Source: Microvirgula aerodenitrificans DSM 15089
GTDB lineage: Bacteria > Pseudomonadota > Gammaproteobacteria > Burkholderiales > Aquaspirillaceae
Assembly: GCF_000620105.1 (NCBI RefSeq)
Contig: NZ_JHVK01000009.1
Location: 1 to 64,000, forward strand
DNA: 64,000 nt
Direction of reading: 5' to 3'
Part shown: positions 21,998 through 31,127 of the stretch, in pieces
Layout of the letters: each line of letters begins with the position of its first letter
Numbering within the stretch: position 1 is the stretch's first letter
Notes under the pieces: generated by a model
The model's database searches: none
Told to the model about the DNA's origin: nothing
What the model saw: the letters and a program-made list of their open reading frames with translations, nothing else
Position numbers and translations under genes: made by a program

Positions 21998-23314
21998 TCA
22001 GGCCCTGACGAAGATATTGAGCTTGCTGCCGGCGCCTTCCTCGAAGTGGCGAATCAGGCGGATCAGGCGATCGTCGAGTACATAGTCCCGCGCCAGCAGC
22101 ATCACCCCGTTGACGATCAGATCGTGCGCCAGCGTCATGCCCGGTACCAGATCCCGGGAGTACAGTTCGCGCTCTACCACCTCGGAAGGCTGGGCGGCGA
22201 GCACGGCCTGCAATGCATCGAGCACGGCGCCGTCATAGCGCGACTCGCGGCTGGCTTCCAGCTGCTTCAGCGCGGCGCGGGCATCCATGCGCTGCCCGGT
22301 GACGATGCCGGCCTGCAGCGCCTGGAAGTCGGCCGCCACGCCGAGGATGCGCGAACCAATGGCAATCTGGTCGCCTTTCAGGCGGTCCGGTACGCCGAGG
22401 CCATCCATGCGCTCATGCTGGTTGCGAATCAGCTGGGCCGGGACCTGCAACTGCTCGGATGCCATCAGTGCGGCCTGGCTGTTGACCGGGTACTGCTTGT
22501 AGGTTTCGAGTTCGGCCGTGCTCATCAGGCTGATCGGTTTGGCCAGCAGCGTGTCGGGGAAGGCAATCTTGCCGATACTGTGCAGCAGGCCGGCAATGAA
22601 GATGTCATGAACTTCGGCTTCCGGCAGCATGAGCTGCCGGGCAATGAGCAGGGCGTGGTTGGCCACATTGCGGGACTGGCCGGCAAGGGTGCCACTGCGC
22701 ATGTCGATCAGCGCCGAGAACATCTTCACCGAGGTCACGAAGCCTTTTTTCAGCCGCTCGTGCGCAAGCTTTACCTCGCTCATCGCCTTTTCCAGCGCCA
22801 GGGTCCGTTCGCGGACCTTGTCTTCCAGCGAGGCGTTCAGCATGGTCAGCGCATCGTTCTGCTCGCGCACCTGCTGATCCAGCCGGGCCTTTTCACGCGA
22901 CAGGAGCTTGATGGTCAGCGCATCTTCGACGATGCGAAGGATGTCCTGGTCTTCCCACGGCTTGGCGATATAGCGGCTGATGCCGGCAACATTGATCGCC
23001 TCGATCATCGACTGCATGTCGGCGTAACCGGTCAGCAGAATGCGGGTGATATCCGGCCAGCGCTGCCGGATCGTGGCCAGCAGTGCCGCACCGCTCATGC
23101 CCGGCATGCGCATGTCCGATACCACCAGATCCACGCTTTCGGTTTCCAGCACGGCCAGCGCGGCCTCGCCGCCGTCGGCGGTCAGGATCCGGTAGCCATG
23201 GGGGCGGAACAGCCGGCGCAGTGAGGACAGGATATTGGCTTCGTCGTCGACGAACAGCAGGGTAAAGCCCTGGGCAGTATTGCCGGGCGCAAGGGAGTCA
23301 GGTGAAGTCGTCAA
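21998..23314 (-). CDS. Response regulator with degenerate HD-GYP domain (HnoD-like)
   Basis: This is a two-component output protein. Residues ~17-130 form a receiver domain (LLFVDDEANILSSLRRLFRP) with phospho-acceptor Asp67 in VVSDMRMPGMSG and a LLTGYAD / KPWEDQDI end. A coiled coil (residues 135-190) leads into an HD-GYP fold from about 195. The metal-binding HD is HS (LLHSIGKIAFPD, residues 243-254), the HHE motif is QHE, and GYP is GVP (ERMDGLGVPDRLKG). Cyclic-di-GMP hydrolysis is therefore unlikely. Degenerate HD-GYP regulators such as Shewanella HnoD act as allosteric partners in nitric-oxide signalling. It is the last gene of a three-gene run after the FIST and kinase genes. Confidence 0.85.
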   Translation of the reverse strand: MTTSPDSLAPGNTAQGFTLLFVDDEANILSSLRRLFRPHGYRILTADGGEAALAVLETESVDLVVSDMRMPGMSGAALLATIRQRWPDITRILLTGYADMQSMIEAINVAGISRYIAKPWEDQDILRIVEDALTIKLLSREKARLDQQVREQNDALTMLNASLEDKVRERTLALEKAMSEVKLAHERLKKGFVTSVKMFSALIDMRSGTLAGQSRNVANHALLIARQLMLPEAEVHDIFIAGLLHSIGKIAFPDTLLAKPISLMSTAELETYKQYPVNSQAALMASEQLQVPAQLIRNQHERMDGLGVPDRLKGDQIAIGSRILGVAADFQALQAGIVTGQRMDARAALKQLEASRESRYDGAVLDALQAVLAAQPSEVVERELYSRDLVPGMTLAHDLIVNGVMLLARDYVLDDRLIRLIRHFEEGAGSKLNIFVRA

Positions 23315-23356
23315 GATGGCAATCCTGTCGGGGCTGGCAGTGAATGAATTGAGTGG

Positions 23357-24532
23357 TCAGGGTGCGTCCGGCGGCGGGCTGGACGGGTGTGCACGATGAA
23401 TCGGCAACCAAATAGTGAATGTAGTGCCTTTGCCTTCCGTGCTGGCGACATAGATCTGTCCGCCCAGCTTCTGGACGATGCCATAGGACACGGACAGACC
23501 CAGCCCGGTGCCGGCGCCGACCGGTTTGGTGGTGAAGAACGGATCGAAAATGCGCGGCAGCAGTGCGGCAGGAATGCCCTGACCGTTGTCAGCCACCTGG
23601 ATCCAGATCCGCTCACCTTCACGGCCGGTCCGGAGGTGAATCTCGCCATGCTCCGGCATGGCCTGGGCGGCATTGACCAGCAGGTTCATGACAACCTGGT
23701 TCAACTGTGACGGCAGGCATTCCACGCGCGGCAGATCGCCATATTCCTTGATGACGTCGGCCTTGTATTTGATCTCGTTCCAGACCACGTTCAGCGTGCT
23801 GTCGAGGCCGGCATGGATATCGGCCGATTCCCATTCGGCATCGCCGACCCGGGAAAAATCACGCAAGTCCTGGACAATGCGGCGCACGCGCCCCGTGCCA
23901 TCGATCGATTCGGCGATCAGGGCGCCGACATCTTCCTTCAGGTAGTCGAAGTCGGCCTTGACCTTGGCGTTGTCGATGCGTGCACGCAGCTCGCTGTCGG
24001 CAGGGATATGGCTTTCGGCTGCGACGTAGGCATCCAGCAGTTCAAGCAGGTTGTGGAAATAGCCGTTCAGCGTGCTCAGGTTGGAATTGACGAAGCCGAT
24101 CGGATTGTTGATCTCGTGGGCAACGCCGGCTGCCAGCTGGCCGATCGATGCCAGCCGTTCGGCCTGCACCACCTGGACCTGTGCATCCTCCAGCCTGGCG
24201 ATCAGCGCGGCCTGCTTGCCATGTTCGTCTTCCAGCATCTGCTGGACCTGTTTTCTCTCCAGGATTTCCTGCTCCATCTTGCCCTGGGTATGCTTGAGCT
24301 TGCGGGTGATCCTTTCATTGCTCTGCAAGGCCGTTTCCAGCTCCCGGGTACGGATCTGCACGGCATCGTCGAGCATGACCGCAGTCTGGAAGACGCTGAA
24401 GTCGGAGTCGTCGCTGCCCATATTGCGTTCAACGCGCCGCATCAGCGCCTGGATGATCTTGTTCAGCCGGGCGATTTCGGTTTCCAGCTCATGACTGGAA
24501 CAGGGCCGCGGCAATACGTGACTTTCATACAT
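23357..24532 (-). CDS. Sensor histidine kinase, cytoplasmic, coiled-coil
   Basis: This 391-residue kinase has no membrane segment. The N-terminal ~120 residues are coiled coil (RTRELETALQSNERITRKLK and onward). The H-box is SIGQLAAGVAHEINNPIGF with His139. The catalytic domain shows the N-box (NQVVMNLLVNAAQAMPEHG), DNGQGIP, FDPFFTTKPVGAGTGLGLS and KLGGQIYVAS. I chose the ATG read from 24532 because AGGGGGG stands just before it; a longer TTG start is less likely. It overlaps the upstream FIST gene by eight bases, so both are co-translated. As it lacks its own sensor domain, it presumably takes its signal from the FIST protein, as NahK does from NosP. Confidence 0.88.
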   Translation of the reverse strand: MYESHVLPRPCSSHELETEIARLNKIIQALMRRVERNMGSDDSDFSVFQTAVMLDDAVQIRTRELETALQSNERITRKLKHTQGKMEQEILERKQVQQMLEDEHGKQAALIARLEDAQVQVVQAERLASIGQLAAGVAHEINNPIGFVNSNLSTLNGYFHNLLELLDAYVAAESHIPADSELRARIDNAKVKADFDYLKEDVGALIAESIDGTGRVRRIVQDLRDFSRVGDAEWESADIHAGLDSTLNVVWNEIKYKADVIKEYGDLPRVECLPSQLNQVVMNLLVNAAQAMPEHGEIHLRTGREGERIWIQVADNGQGIPAALLPRIFDPFFTTKPVGAGTGLGLSVSYGIVQKLGGQIYVASTEGKGTTFTIWLPIHRAHPSSPPPDAP

Positions 24533-25682
24533 GGTCTGCCCCCCTGCGACTGCCAATGGCGATGCCGGTAAACGTCTGGTTCACGTGCACCCCGCGGTAT
24601 TGCTCGCCATAGGTGCTGAAACCGACGGTATGGTTCCGGTTCAGGATGTCGCCGACGGTGGACTTCAGGTCGCGCTGGGTGATTTCCAGATTGCGCAGGA
24701 TGCAGTCGCAACCGAGTACCAGTTGCGGCGAGCCGATATCCTGTTCCAGTTCGTCGAAGGCCTGCGTCAGGCTGTCGATCAGGTCGAGCCGGTCCGCCAG
24801 CCGCAGCACCAGCCCCTCGTCGATTGCGCAGTAGAAGGTCAGCGTGTCATCGGCATTGGCAGTCTGGATCGAGCGCACGTAACCCGTACCATCAATGATG
24901 ACCAGAACCGGGTGTGCGGCGAAATGGGCCGGGCACAGTTCGGACGCTTCCACGCCGGTCAGCCGGGCATATTCCGAGGCGGCAGGCCGGCCGTTGATTT
25001 CCTTGACCACCCGCCTGGCCGTGTCGACCGACGTCACGACCAGGCGCTTGGTGCTGGGCACAAAGTGCTGGGTCTTGAAGGTGGTGACGGCATACGGTGT
25101 GGACACCAGCATCATCAGTGCGGCGTTGAGGTGGAAGCGGCCATTGTGGAACAGCGCCGTTTCCCTGAATTTCAGGTCATCCCCGGCCGAGCCGCCGACC
25201 AGCGGGATCTTGCCGAGCGCATTCTGCAGAGCACGGGCAACCCACTCTTCGCGCATCGACAGACCGTCGATCAGCAGAAAGGCAAACTGGCTGGGATGGG
25301 GGCCCAGCGACGGGCGGGCTTCCAGCCGCTGCATGACGGAAAAGGTCAGCGAACGTCCCTGCTCGAATTCAAAAGACTGCACGTTGTCGATAAAGCCGAC
25401 TTCGATCGCAAAGCCGGATTTGGGAAAGCTGACACCACTGAGGCCGTGGGTCAGATAGCCGGCCGGTCCGATTTCGCCGGCCGTCGTGCAACCGATCACG
25501 CGGACACCGGGGAACAAGTGGTTCATTTCTGCGGCGAGCAGATCGAGGTCGTAGTCGCTGGAGCAGAAAAACAGCACCAGTTCCATATCGTCCTGGCGCA
25601 CGGCGGCATGAAATTCCCTTGCCGCCTCTACCGGATCGGGTGCGCTGGATTGCGCACAACGGACAAGACTGGTCGACTGCAT
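24525..25682 (-). CDS. FIST-domain sensor protein (NosP-like)
   Basis: The 385-residue soluble protein has a FIST N domain (LVLFFCSSDYDLDLLAAEMN, GVRVIGCTTAGEIGPAGYL) and a FIST C domain ending GFSTYGEQYRGVHVNQTFTG. The CTTAGEI motif and the ending are diagnostic of the family. FIST proteins encoded with a histidine kinase include NosP, a haem-containing nitric-oxide sensor that inhibits its kinase. The haem ligand cannot be verified by reading alone. It is the first gene of a run with an overlapping kinase gene and an HD-GYP regulator. The call as FIST is firm; the nitric-oxide role is inference from gene order. Confidence 0.85.
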   Translation of the reverse strand: MQSTSLVRCAQSSAPDPVEAAREFHAAVRQDDMELVLFFCSSDYDLDLLAAEMNHLFPGVRVIGCTTAGEIGPAGYLTHGLSGVSFPKSGFAIEVGFIDNVQSFEFEQGRSLTFSVMQRLEARPSLGPHPSQFAFLLIDGLSMREEWVARALQNALGKIPLVGGSAGDDLKFRETALFHNGRFHLNAALMMLVSTPYAVTTFKTQHFVPSTKRLVVTSVDTARRVVKEINGRPAASEYARLTGVEASELCPAHFAAHPVLVIIDGTGYVRSIQTANADDTLTFYCAIDEGLVLRLADRLDLIDSLTQAFDELEQDIGSPQLVLGCDCILRNLEITQRDLKSTVGDILNRNHTVGFSTYGEQYRGVHVNQTFTGIAIGSRRGADHV

Positions 25683-26004
25683 GCGGAAGCTCCACTCGTT
25701 GGATGTCGGGATGGCGGCAGTACCACACCTGAATCAGTATCCATTCAATGCCATTATCCTGCAAGGAATGCGCCAGAGAATGCTGATGGCAGCGATGGCA
25801 GCGCTGTGTAGCGCAAGTTTGCGGAGATCAAAAGACCGGCGGATCATAAAGAATCGGGAACGTCAGTTCAAAACCATTCGTCATTAACCGGCTTCGGGGA
25901 GCGGTGACAGGCGTATCATCGGGGGGCAGGCAGGACATGCCCGGGTGTGCTTCGTTTCATGACCTGCCTGATACCGGGAAGGCCTTCCGACAACAACAAT
26001 ACAA
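25683..26004. promoter_or_regulatory. Divergent intergenic region between FIST sensor and GGDEF-EAL genes
   Basis: The 322-base gap separates two divergent signalling genes and must hold promoters for both. I see no strong sigma-70 pair, terminator or palindrome that I would defend. It contains an AT-richer stretch around 25840-25890. Confidence 0.4.
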
Positions 26005-28314
26005 GTGCGCATCGCCATGATCCTGAACTTCATCCAGAGTGTAGTGCTCATCTTGTTGCTGTGCGGGTTGCAGTTGGTCAACGTTCGCTACTGGCATGGC
26101 AGGAGCCTGCCCGCGCAGATTACCTCGGGCTTTCTGTTCGGGATCACGGCCATCGTCAACATGATGGGGCCACTGGTGCTGGCACCGGGATTTTTCATTG
26201 ATGCGCGGCTGGCCATCCTGAGCATGGCGGCGCTGTTCGGCGGCCCGCTGGTGGGGATGCTGGCGGCTGGCCTGGCGATTGCCTATCGGCTCGGGATCGG
26301 GGGCGGGGGCGCCTATTTCGGTGCGGCAAGCATGTTGTTCGCCGTGGTGTTTGGCCTGGGCTATCGCCATGCGTCGACTCGTGGCTGGATACGGAAGGGC
26401 ATTCCGCAGCTGACCGGCTTCAGCTTTCTGGTCCATGCCTGCGCGCTGCTGCTGCTGGTGCGGATTCCCGAACTGCGGGAAACGCCGCTGGATCTGGCCA
26501 TTATCACCATGGCGATCACCATGCCGGCGACCACGCTGATGCTGGGGCTGCTGCTGGAAGATCTGCAGCGGCGCAGCAGCGTCCAGCATGAACTGGCGCA
26601 GAGTGAAGCCCGGATGCATGCCATTACCCGTGCCATCCCCGACCTGTTGCTGGTGCTGGACGAAGACGGCCGTTATCTGGAGATCGTGTCGCCCAACCAG
26701 CAGCGTCACCTGCTGTACGACGAAGCGGTCAGGCTGCAGGGCAAGCGCATGCACGATGTGCTGCCGGCGCTGAAGGCTGACCGGTTGCTGGCTTTTGTCC
26801 GTGAGGCTATTGCCACCAATGAGCCACAGGAAATCGAATACACGCTGAAGATCGGTGCCGAGCACCGGACCTTCGAAGGCCGGGCGCAGGCGCTGGATCT
26901 GGATCTGGATGGCAAGCGGGCGGTGGTGATGGTCACGCGCGACATTTCGGCGCGCAAGGCCGCCGAGGCGGAAATCCAGCAACTGGCGTTCTTCGATGCG
27001 CTGACCGATCTGCCGAACCGGCGGCGCCTGCTCGACCGGCTGCAGCATGTGCAGGCGCATTGCGCGAAAACCGGCAAGTCCGGCGCCCTGCTGTGCATCG
27101 ATCTCGACGATTTTCGCAATATCAATGACCTGTACGGCAATCCGCATGGCGACCAGATCCTGCAGCAGGTGGCCAGGCGGCTGGAAGAGCTGATGTGGGA
27201 GTACGGCATGGTGGCCCGGCTGGGTGGCGACGAGTTCGCCGTGCTGCTGGAAGGATTGCCTGCCGCCCAGGACGAGGCGGCGGAGCAGGCGGCCCAGGCC
27301 GGGCAGCGGCTGCTGGACGGCCTGCGCGAACCGTACCGGCTGGGCGACAGCCTGCAGTCCTGCACCGGCAGCATCGGCATCATCCTGTTTGGCGCGGCCG
27401 AGCCCGAACAGGACCTGCTGCACAAGGCGGACCTTGCGTTGTCGGCGGCCAAGGAGAGCGGCAAGAACGGACTGCATTTCTTCGACCCGGCCATCCAGGA
27501 CGAGGTCAGCGCCCGGCTGCGGCTGGAAAATGAAATCCGGCTGGGGCTGCAGAATGGCGAGTTCATCGTGTACTACCAGCCGCAGATCGATGCCCAGGGC
27601 AATCTGCGCGGTGCCGAAGCGCTGGTGCGCTGGCAGCACCCGCAGCGCGGCCTGCTGGCGCCCGGCTTCTTCCTGCCGGCGGCGGAGCGGGCGGGTCTGC
27701 TGCAGCAGATGGACCGTCAGGTGTTCGATACCGCATGCCGGCAACTGGCGCACTGGGCCTCTCATCCGCAGCTGAACCGGATGTCGGTGTCGGTCAATAT
27801 CAGTGCGGTGCAATTGCACCAGGCCGACTTCGTGCAGCAGATTCTGGACGGGCTGGCGCGGCATGATGCGCCGGCCTCCATGCTGATGCTGGAGCTGACC
27901 GAGTCGCTGCTGGTGGGGGATCTGGCCAAGGCCCGTTCGCACATGAAAGAGATCAAGCAGCACGGCGTGCGCTTTGCGCTGGACGACTTCGGTACCGGCT
28001 ATTCGTCGCTGTCCTATCTGCCGCAGCTGCCGCTGGATGAACTGAAAATCGACCAGTCCTTCGTCCGCAGCCTGCCGGCCGACAACGGCAATCTGGCCAT
28101 CATCCACGCCATTACCGCGCTGGCGGCATCCTTCGGCTTTGAGGTGGTTGCCGAAGGGGTCGAGACCGAGGCCCAGCTGGCGATACTGGCGGGTTGCGGT
28201 TGCCTGCGCTACCAGGGCTACCTGTTCGCCAAACCGATGTCGGCCGAAGCGCTGGAGCAGTTCGCTGCCGACCGCCAGCCGCATCCGCTGCTGAGCCAGC
28301 TGATTCTGCAATGA
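26005..28314 (+). CDS. Membrane-bound GGDEF-EAL cyclic-di-GMP enzyme with 5TM sensor and PAS domain
   Basis: The 769-residue protein begins with six or so hydrophobic helices forming a 5TM/LytS-type sensor (NFIQSVVLILLLCGLQL, GFLFGITAIVNMMGPLVLAP). A PAS domain follows at ~205-320 (AITRAIPDLLLVLDEDGRYL). The GGDEF domain has an intact active site (RLGGDEFAVLLE, near residue 405) and FDALTDLPNRRRLLDRL. The allosteric RxxD I-site before GGDEF is replaced by WEYG. The EAL domain (from ~510) retains GAEALVRWQHP, ELTESLLVG, FALDDFGTGYSSLSYL, KIDQSFV and AEGVET, so both synthesis and breakdown motifs are present. It starts at a GTG, with an alternative ATG at 26017. It faces the FIST/kinase/HD-GYP operon. 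Confidence 0.9.
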   Translation: MRIAMILNFIQSVVLILLLCGLQLVNVRYWHGRSLPAQITSGFLFGITAIVNMMGPLVLAPGFFIDARLAILSMAALFGGPLVGMLAAGLAIAYRLGIGGGGAYFGAASMLFAVVFGLGYRHASTRGWIRKGIPQLTGFSFLVHACALLLLVRIPELRETPLDLAIITMAITMPATTLMLGLLLEDLQRRSSVQHELAQSEARMHAITRAIPDLLLVLDEDGRYLEIVSPNQQRHLLYDEAVRLQGKRMHDVLPALKADRLLAFVREAIATNEPQEIEYTLKIGAEHRTFEGRAQALDLDLDGKRAVVMVTRDISARKAAEAEIQQLAFFDALTDLPNRRRLLDRLQHVQAHCAKTGKSGALLCIDLDDFRNINDLYGNPHGDQILQQVARRLEELMWEYGMVARLGGDEFAVLLEGLPAAQDEAAEQAAQAGQRLLDGLREPYRLGDSLQSCTGSIGIILFGAAEPEQDLLHKADLALSAAKESGKNGLHFFDPAIQDEVSARLRLENEIRLGLQNGEFIVYYQPQIDAQGNLRGAEALVRWQHPQRGLLAPGFFLPAAERAGLLQQMDRQVFDTACRQLAHWASHPQLNRMSVSVNISAVQLHQADFVQQILDGLARHDAPASMLMLELTESLLVGDLAKARSHMKEIKQHGVRFALDDFGTGYSSLSYLPQLPLDELKIDQSFVRSLPADNGNLAIIHAITALAASFGFEVVAEGVETEAQLAILAGCGCLRYQGYLFAKPMSAEALEQFAADRQPHPLLSQLILQ

Positions 28315-28321
28315 GCTGCCA

Positions 28322-28807
28322 TTATTCCGGCACCGGCAGCCGGCTCGACGACTTGATTTCGCGCAGGGCCAGGCTTGAGTGGATCGAGTGGATGCCATCC
28401 ATCTTGCGCAGCACGTTTTCGACGAAGGCGCTGTAGGCGTCGAGGCTTTCCGCCACGACCTGCAACAGGTAGTCGGCATTGCCGGTGATCTTGTGGCAGG
28501 ACAGGACTTCCGGATGCTCGTGGATCGCCGCCTCGAAACGGTTAGGCGCTTCGTCGCCATGGGCGCCGAAGCCCAGACTGACAAAAGCCAGTACGTCGTA
28601 GCCGAGTTTGCGCCGGTCCAGATTGGCCTGGTAGTCCCTGATATAGCCTTCGTCCTCAAGCCGTTTCAGCCGCCGCCAGCATGGCGTCACGCTCAGTGAC
28701 AGATGGCCGGCCAGCTTCGGATTCGACAGGGTGCCGTCCTGTTGCAACAGACGCAAAATAGTCCGATCCGTGTCATCCAGCTGGTGGTGGAGTCTGTTTG
28801 TGCTCAT
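28322..28807 (-). CDS. Lrp/AsnC family transcriptional regulator
   Basis: The 161-residue protein has the N-terminal helix-turn-helix of the Lrp family (LDDTDRTILRLLQQDGTLSN, LAGHLSLSVTPCWRRLKRLE, then EGYIRDYQANLDRRKLGYDV). The RAM effector-binding domain follows (PEVLSCHKITGNADYLLQVV). Such proteins sense amino acids and act as octamers. It is divergent from the acetylpolyamine amidohydrolase gene 122 bases away, and regulation of that polyamine/ornithine run is the obvious guess. It ends eight bases from the convergent GGDEF-EAL gene. Confidence 0.92.
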   Translation of the reverse strand: MSTNRLHHQLDDTDRTILRLLQQDGTLSNPKLAGHLSLSVTPCWRRLKRLEDEGYIRDYQANLDRRKLGYDVLAFVSLGFGAHGDEAPNRFEAAIHEHPEVLSCHKITGNADYLLQVVAESLDAYSAFVENVLRKMDGIHSIHSSLALREIKSSSRLPVPE

Positions 28808-28929
28808 TTATGCCATCCTGTGAGTCTGTCTTGCTCCTATCGTAGCGACCGACGGGTCGCGAAAGCAAAGTAAATCCTGCGGGTCCACCCCATACTGGTT
28901 CCCGTCATCCACCTGCTTTCCCGACCGCC

Positions 28930-29961
28930 ATGCTTACCGTGTACAGCACCGCCCACCGGCTTCACCATGCGACCGAACTGAAGGACGGTGTGCTGAAGCC
29001 CTGCTTCGAGATGCCCAGTCGCGCCGATACCATTCGTGCCCGGGTGCAGGCGGTCGGCCTGGGTGACGTGATTGCGCCGCGTGCCTTCGATCCGTCCCGC
29101 TATGCCCGCGTCCACAGCGAACGCTATGTCCGCTTTCTCGAACAGGCGTGGGGCGAGTGGCGCGAACTGGGGCGCGAACACGATGCGCTGCCGCTGATCT
29201 GGCCGGTCCGCGATCTGCGCAGCGATATCGAGCCGGAACATATCGACGGCAAGCTTGGCTTCTATGCCATGGACGCCGGTGTGGCGATCACCGCCGGCAC
29301 CTGGGAAGCGGTACGTACCAGCGCCGATCTGGCACTGACCGGCATGGCCGTGCTGGAGGCCGGCGAGCGCAGTGCCTTTGCGCTGTGCCGGCCGCCGGGC
29401 CACCACGCCGCTGCCGAGTACATGGGCGGCTACTGCTATCTGAACAATGCGGCCATTGCCGCCCAGGCCGGTCTCGATGGCGGTGCCCGCCGCGTGGCAG
29501 TGCTTGATATCGACTTCCACCATGGCAATGGCACCCAGAGCATTTTCTATGCACGCGACGATGTGCTGTTTGTCTCGCTGCACGGCGATCCGAAGCAGTC
29601 GTATCCGTATTTCCTTGGGCATCGCGACGAGACCGGCGCCGGTGCCGGTCTTGGCTTCAACCACAACTACCCGCTGGCGCACGGTACCGACTGGAACGGT
29701 TATGGCGCGGCGCTGGCCGATGCCTGCCGCCGGGTGGCAGCCCATGCACCGGATGTGCTGGTGGTGTCGCTGGGGGTGGACACGTTCAAGGGCGATCCGA
29801 TCAGTCATTTCCGGCTGGAAAGCGAAGACTTTCTGCGTATCGGCGCCACCATTGCCGGGATCGGCTGTCCAACATTGTTCGTGATGGAGGGCGGGTATAT
29901 GGTCGACGACATCGGCGTCAATGCGGTCAATGTGCTGTGCGGTTTCGAAGGCCGGTCCTGA
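28930..29961 (+). CDS. Acetylpolyamine amidohydrolase / histone deacetylase family
   Basis: This enzyme would deacetylate acetylated polyamines (acetylputrescine, acetylcadaverine), releasing acetate. The 343-residue protein has the family zinc-site motifs: CRPPGHHAAAEYMGGYCYLN (catalytic His-His), VAVLDIDFHHGNGTQSIFY (zinc Asp and His), and VVSLGVDTFKGDPISHFRLE (second zinc Asp), ending FVMEGGYMVDDIG. The length matches APAH rather than eukaryote-like deacetylases (extra loops near residues 85-105). It is followed after 42 bases by an ornithine cyclodeaminase gene, so the pair fits polyamine and ornithine use. The upstream divergent Lrp gene is a likely regulator. Confidence 0.92.
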   Translation: MLTVYSTAHRLHHATELKDGVLKPCFEMPSRADTIRARVQAVGLGDVIAPRAFDPSRYARVHSERYVRFLEQAWGEWRELGREHDALPLIWPVRDLRSDIEPEHIDGKLGFYAMDAGVAITAGTWEAVRTSADLALTGMAVLEAGERSAFALCRPPGHHAAAEYMGGYCYLNNAAIAAQAGLDGGARRVAVLDIDFHHGNGTQSIFYARDDVLFVSLHGDPKQSYPYFLGHRDETGAGAGLGFNHNYPLAHGTDWNGYGAALADACRRVAAHAPDVLVVSLGVDTFKGDPISHFRLESEDFLRIGATIAGIGCPTLFVMEGGYMVDDIGVNAVNVLCGFEGRS

Positions 29962-30003
29962 CCGCGGGAACGCCCCCACCCGGAATGAACCAAGGAGGCT
30001 GAA

Positions 30004-31032
30004 ATGACCCGCTACATCGATGTCAACGATCTGAAACGACTGCTTGCCAGCACCGGCGTCGAGCCATTCATGCTGGGCCTGGTCGACTATATCGAATCCG
30101 ATTACCGACGCTGGGACGAGTTCCAGAAATCCGCCCGCGTGGCCAATCACTCCCCGGACGGCGTGATCGAGCTGATGCCGGCGGCGGACCGGCAGCTGTA
30201 TGGCTTCAAGTACGTGAACGGCCACCCGAAAAACACCGCGCAGAACCTGCTGACGGTGATGGCCTTCGGTGTGCTGGCCGATGTCGATACCGGCTTTCCG
30301 CTGCTGCTCAGCGAATTCACCATCGCCACTGCACTGCGCACCGCCGCCACCTCGGCGCTGGTGGCCCGGGCGCTGGCCCGGCCCGATGCCCGGACGATGG
30401 CGGTGATCGGCAACGGGGCGCAGAGTGAATTCCAGATTCTGGCGTTCCGCGCGCTGCTCGGCATCAACGAGGTCCGCGTATTCGATACCGATCCGGCGGC
30501 GACGGCCAAGCTGATCCGCAATCTGTCCGGCGTGCCCGGCCTGCACCTGACACCGGCGGCATCGACTGCCGATGCGGTTCGCGGCGCCGACATCGTGACT
30601 ACGGCAACGGCCGACAAGGCGCTGGCGACCATCCTGACTCCCGACATGATCGAGCCGGGCATGCACATCAATGCCGTGGGGGGCGACTGCCCGGGCAAGA
30701 CCGAACTGCATCCGGACATTCTGGCCCGGGCCCGGGTCGTGGTCGAGTTCGAGCCGCAGACGCGGATCGAGGGCGATATCCAGCAGATGCCGGTCGATTT
30801 CCCGGTGGTCGAGCTGTGGCAGGTGCTGACCGGTGCCGTGCCCGGACGCGAAAACGCGGAGCAGGTCACGGTGTTCGACTCGGTCGGGTTTGCGCTGGAA
30901 GATTTTTCCATGCTGCGCTACCTGCATGACCTGGCGCGGGAAAGAAACATCGGCTCGGTCATCGACCTGGTGCCGGCCCCGGACGATCCGAAAGATCTGT
31001 ACGGTTTCATGCAAACGGCTGCGGCCGGATAA
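30004..31032 (+). CDS. Ornithine cyclodeaminase
   Basis: The enzyme converts L-ornithine to L-proline and ammonia using NAD. The 342-residue protein has the OCD/mu-crystallin fold motifs: FKYVNGHPKNT (substrate lysine), LLSEFTIATALRTAATSALV (substrate Arg), the Rossmann motif MAVIGNGAQSEFQILAF, VRVFDTDPAATAKL, and INAVGGDCPGKTELHPDIL. The long form and GDCPGKTEL motif suit true bacterial ornithine cyclodeaminases. A perfect AAGGAGG ribosome site precedes the ATG. The gene sits between APAH and an amino-acid binding protein in what looks like one transcription unit. Confidence 0.92.
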   Translation: MTRYIDVNDLKRLLASTGVEPFMLGLVDYIESDYRRWDEFQKSARVANHSPDGVIELMPAADRQLYGFKYVNGHPKNTAQNLLTVMAFGVLADVDTGFPLLLSEFTIATALRTAATSALVARALARPDARTMAVIGNGAQSEFQILAFRALLGINEVRVFDTDPAATAKLIRNLSGVPGLHLTPAASTADAVRGADIVTTATADKALATILTPDMIEPGMHINAVGGDCPGKTELHPDILARARVVVEFEPQTRIEGDIQQMPVDFPVVELWQVLTGAVPGRENAEQVTVFDSVGFALEDFSMLRYLHDLARERNIGSVIDLVPAPDDPKDLYGFMQTAAAG

Positions 31033-31055
31033 GCAGTACCGGGATCAACGAGACC

Positions 31056-31093
31056 GTGTCCGCCGGCCGGACATCTGTCCGGCCGGCGGACAC
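31056..31093 (+). repeat. Perfect 18-bp inverted repeat before the livK-like gene
   Basis: GTGTCCGCCGGCCGGACA, a two-base centre (TC), and its exact reverse complement. The RNA would form an 18-bp GC-rich hairpin 34 bases before the ATG of the binding-protein gene. There is no T-run behind it, so it is not a standard terminator. It may protect the mRNA, attenuate expression or be a protein-binding site. Confidence 0.9.
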
Positions 31094-31127
31094 ACGGCGG
31101 GATCCCACCGACAACAAGGAGAACACG

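Noticed and set aside
25957-28659. 900-residue minus frame opposite the GGDEF-EAL gene
   Set aside because: Gln/Arg/His-rich translation typical of an antisense shadow. The plus frame has intact GGDEF and EAL motifs.
31056-31093. Terminator between ornithine cyclodeaminase and livK-like genes
   Set aside because: The hairpin is perfect but has no T-run, and the downstream gene has its own good ribosome site with a terminator after it.
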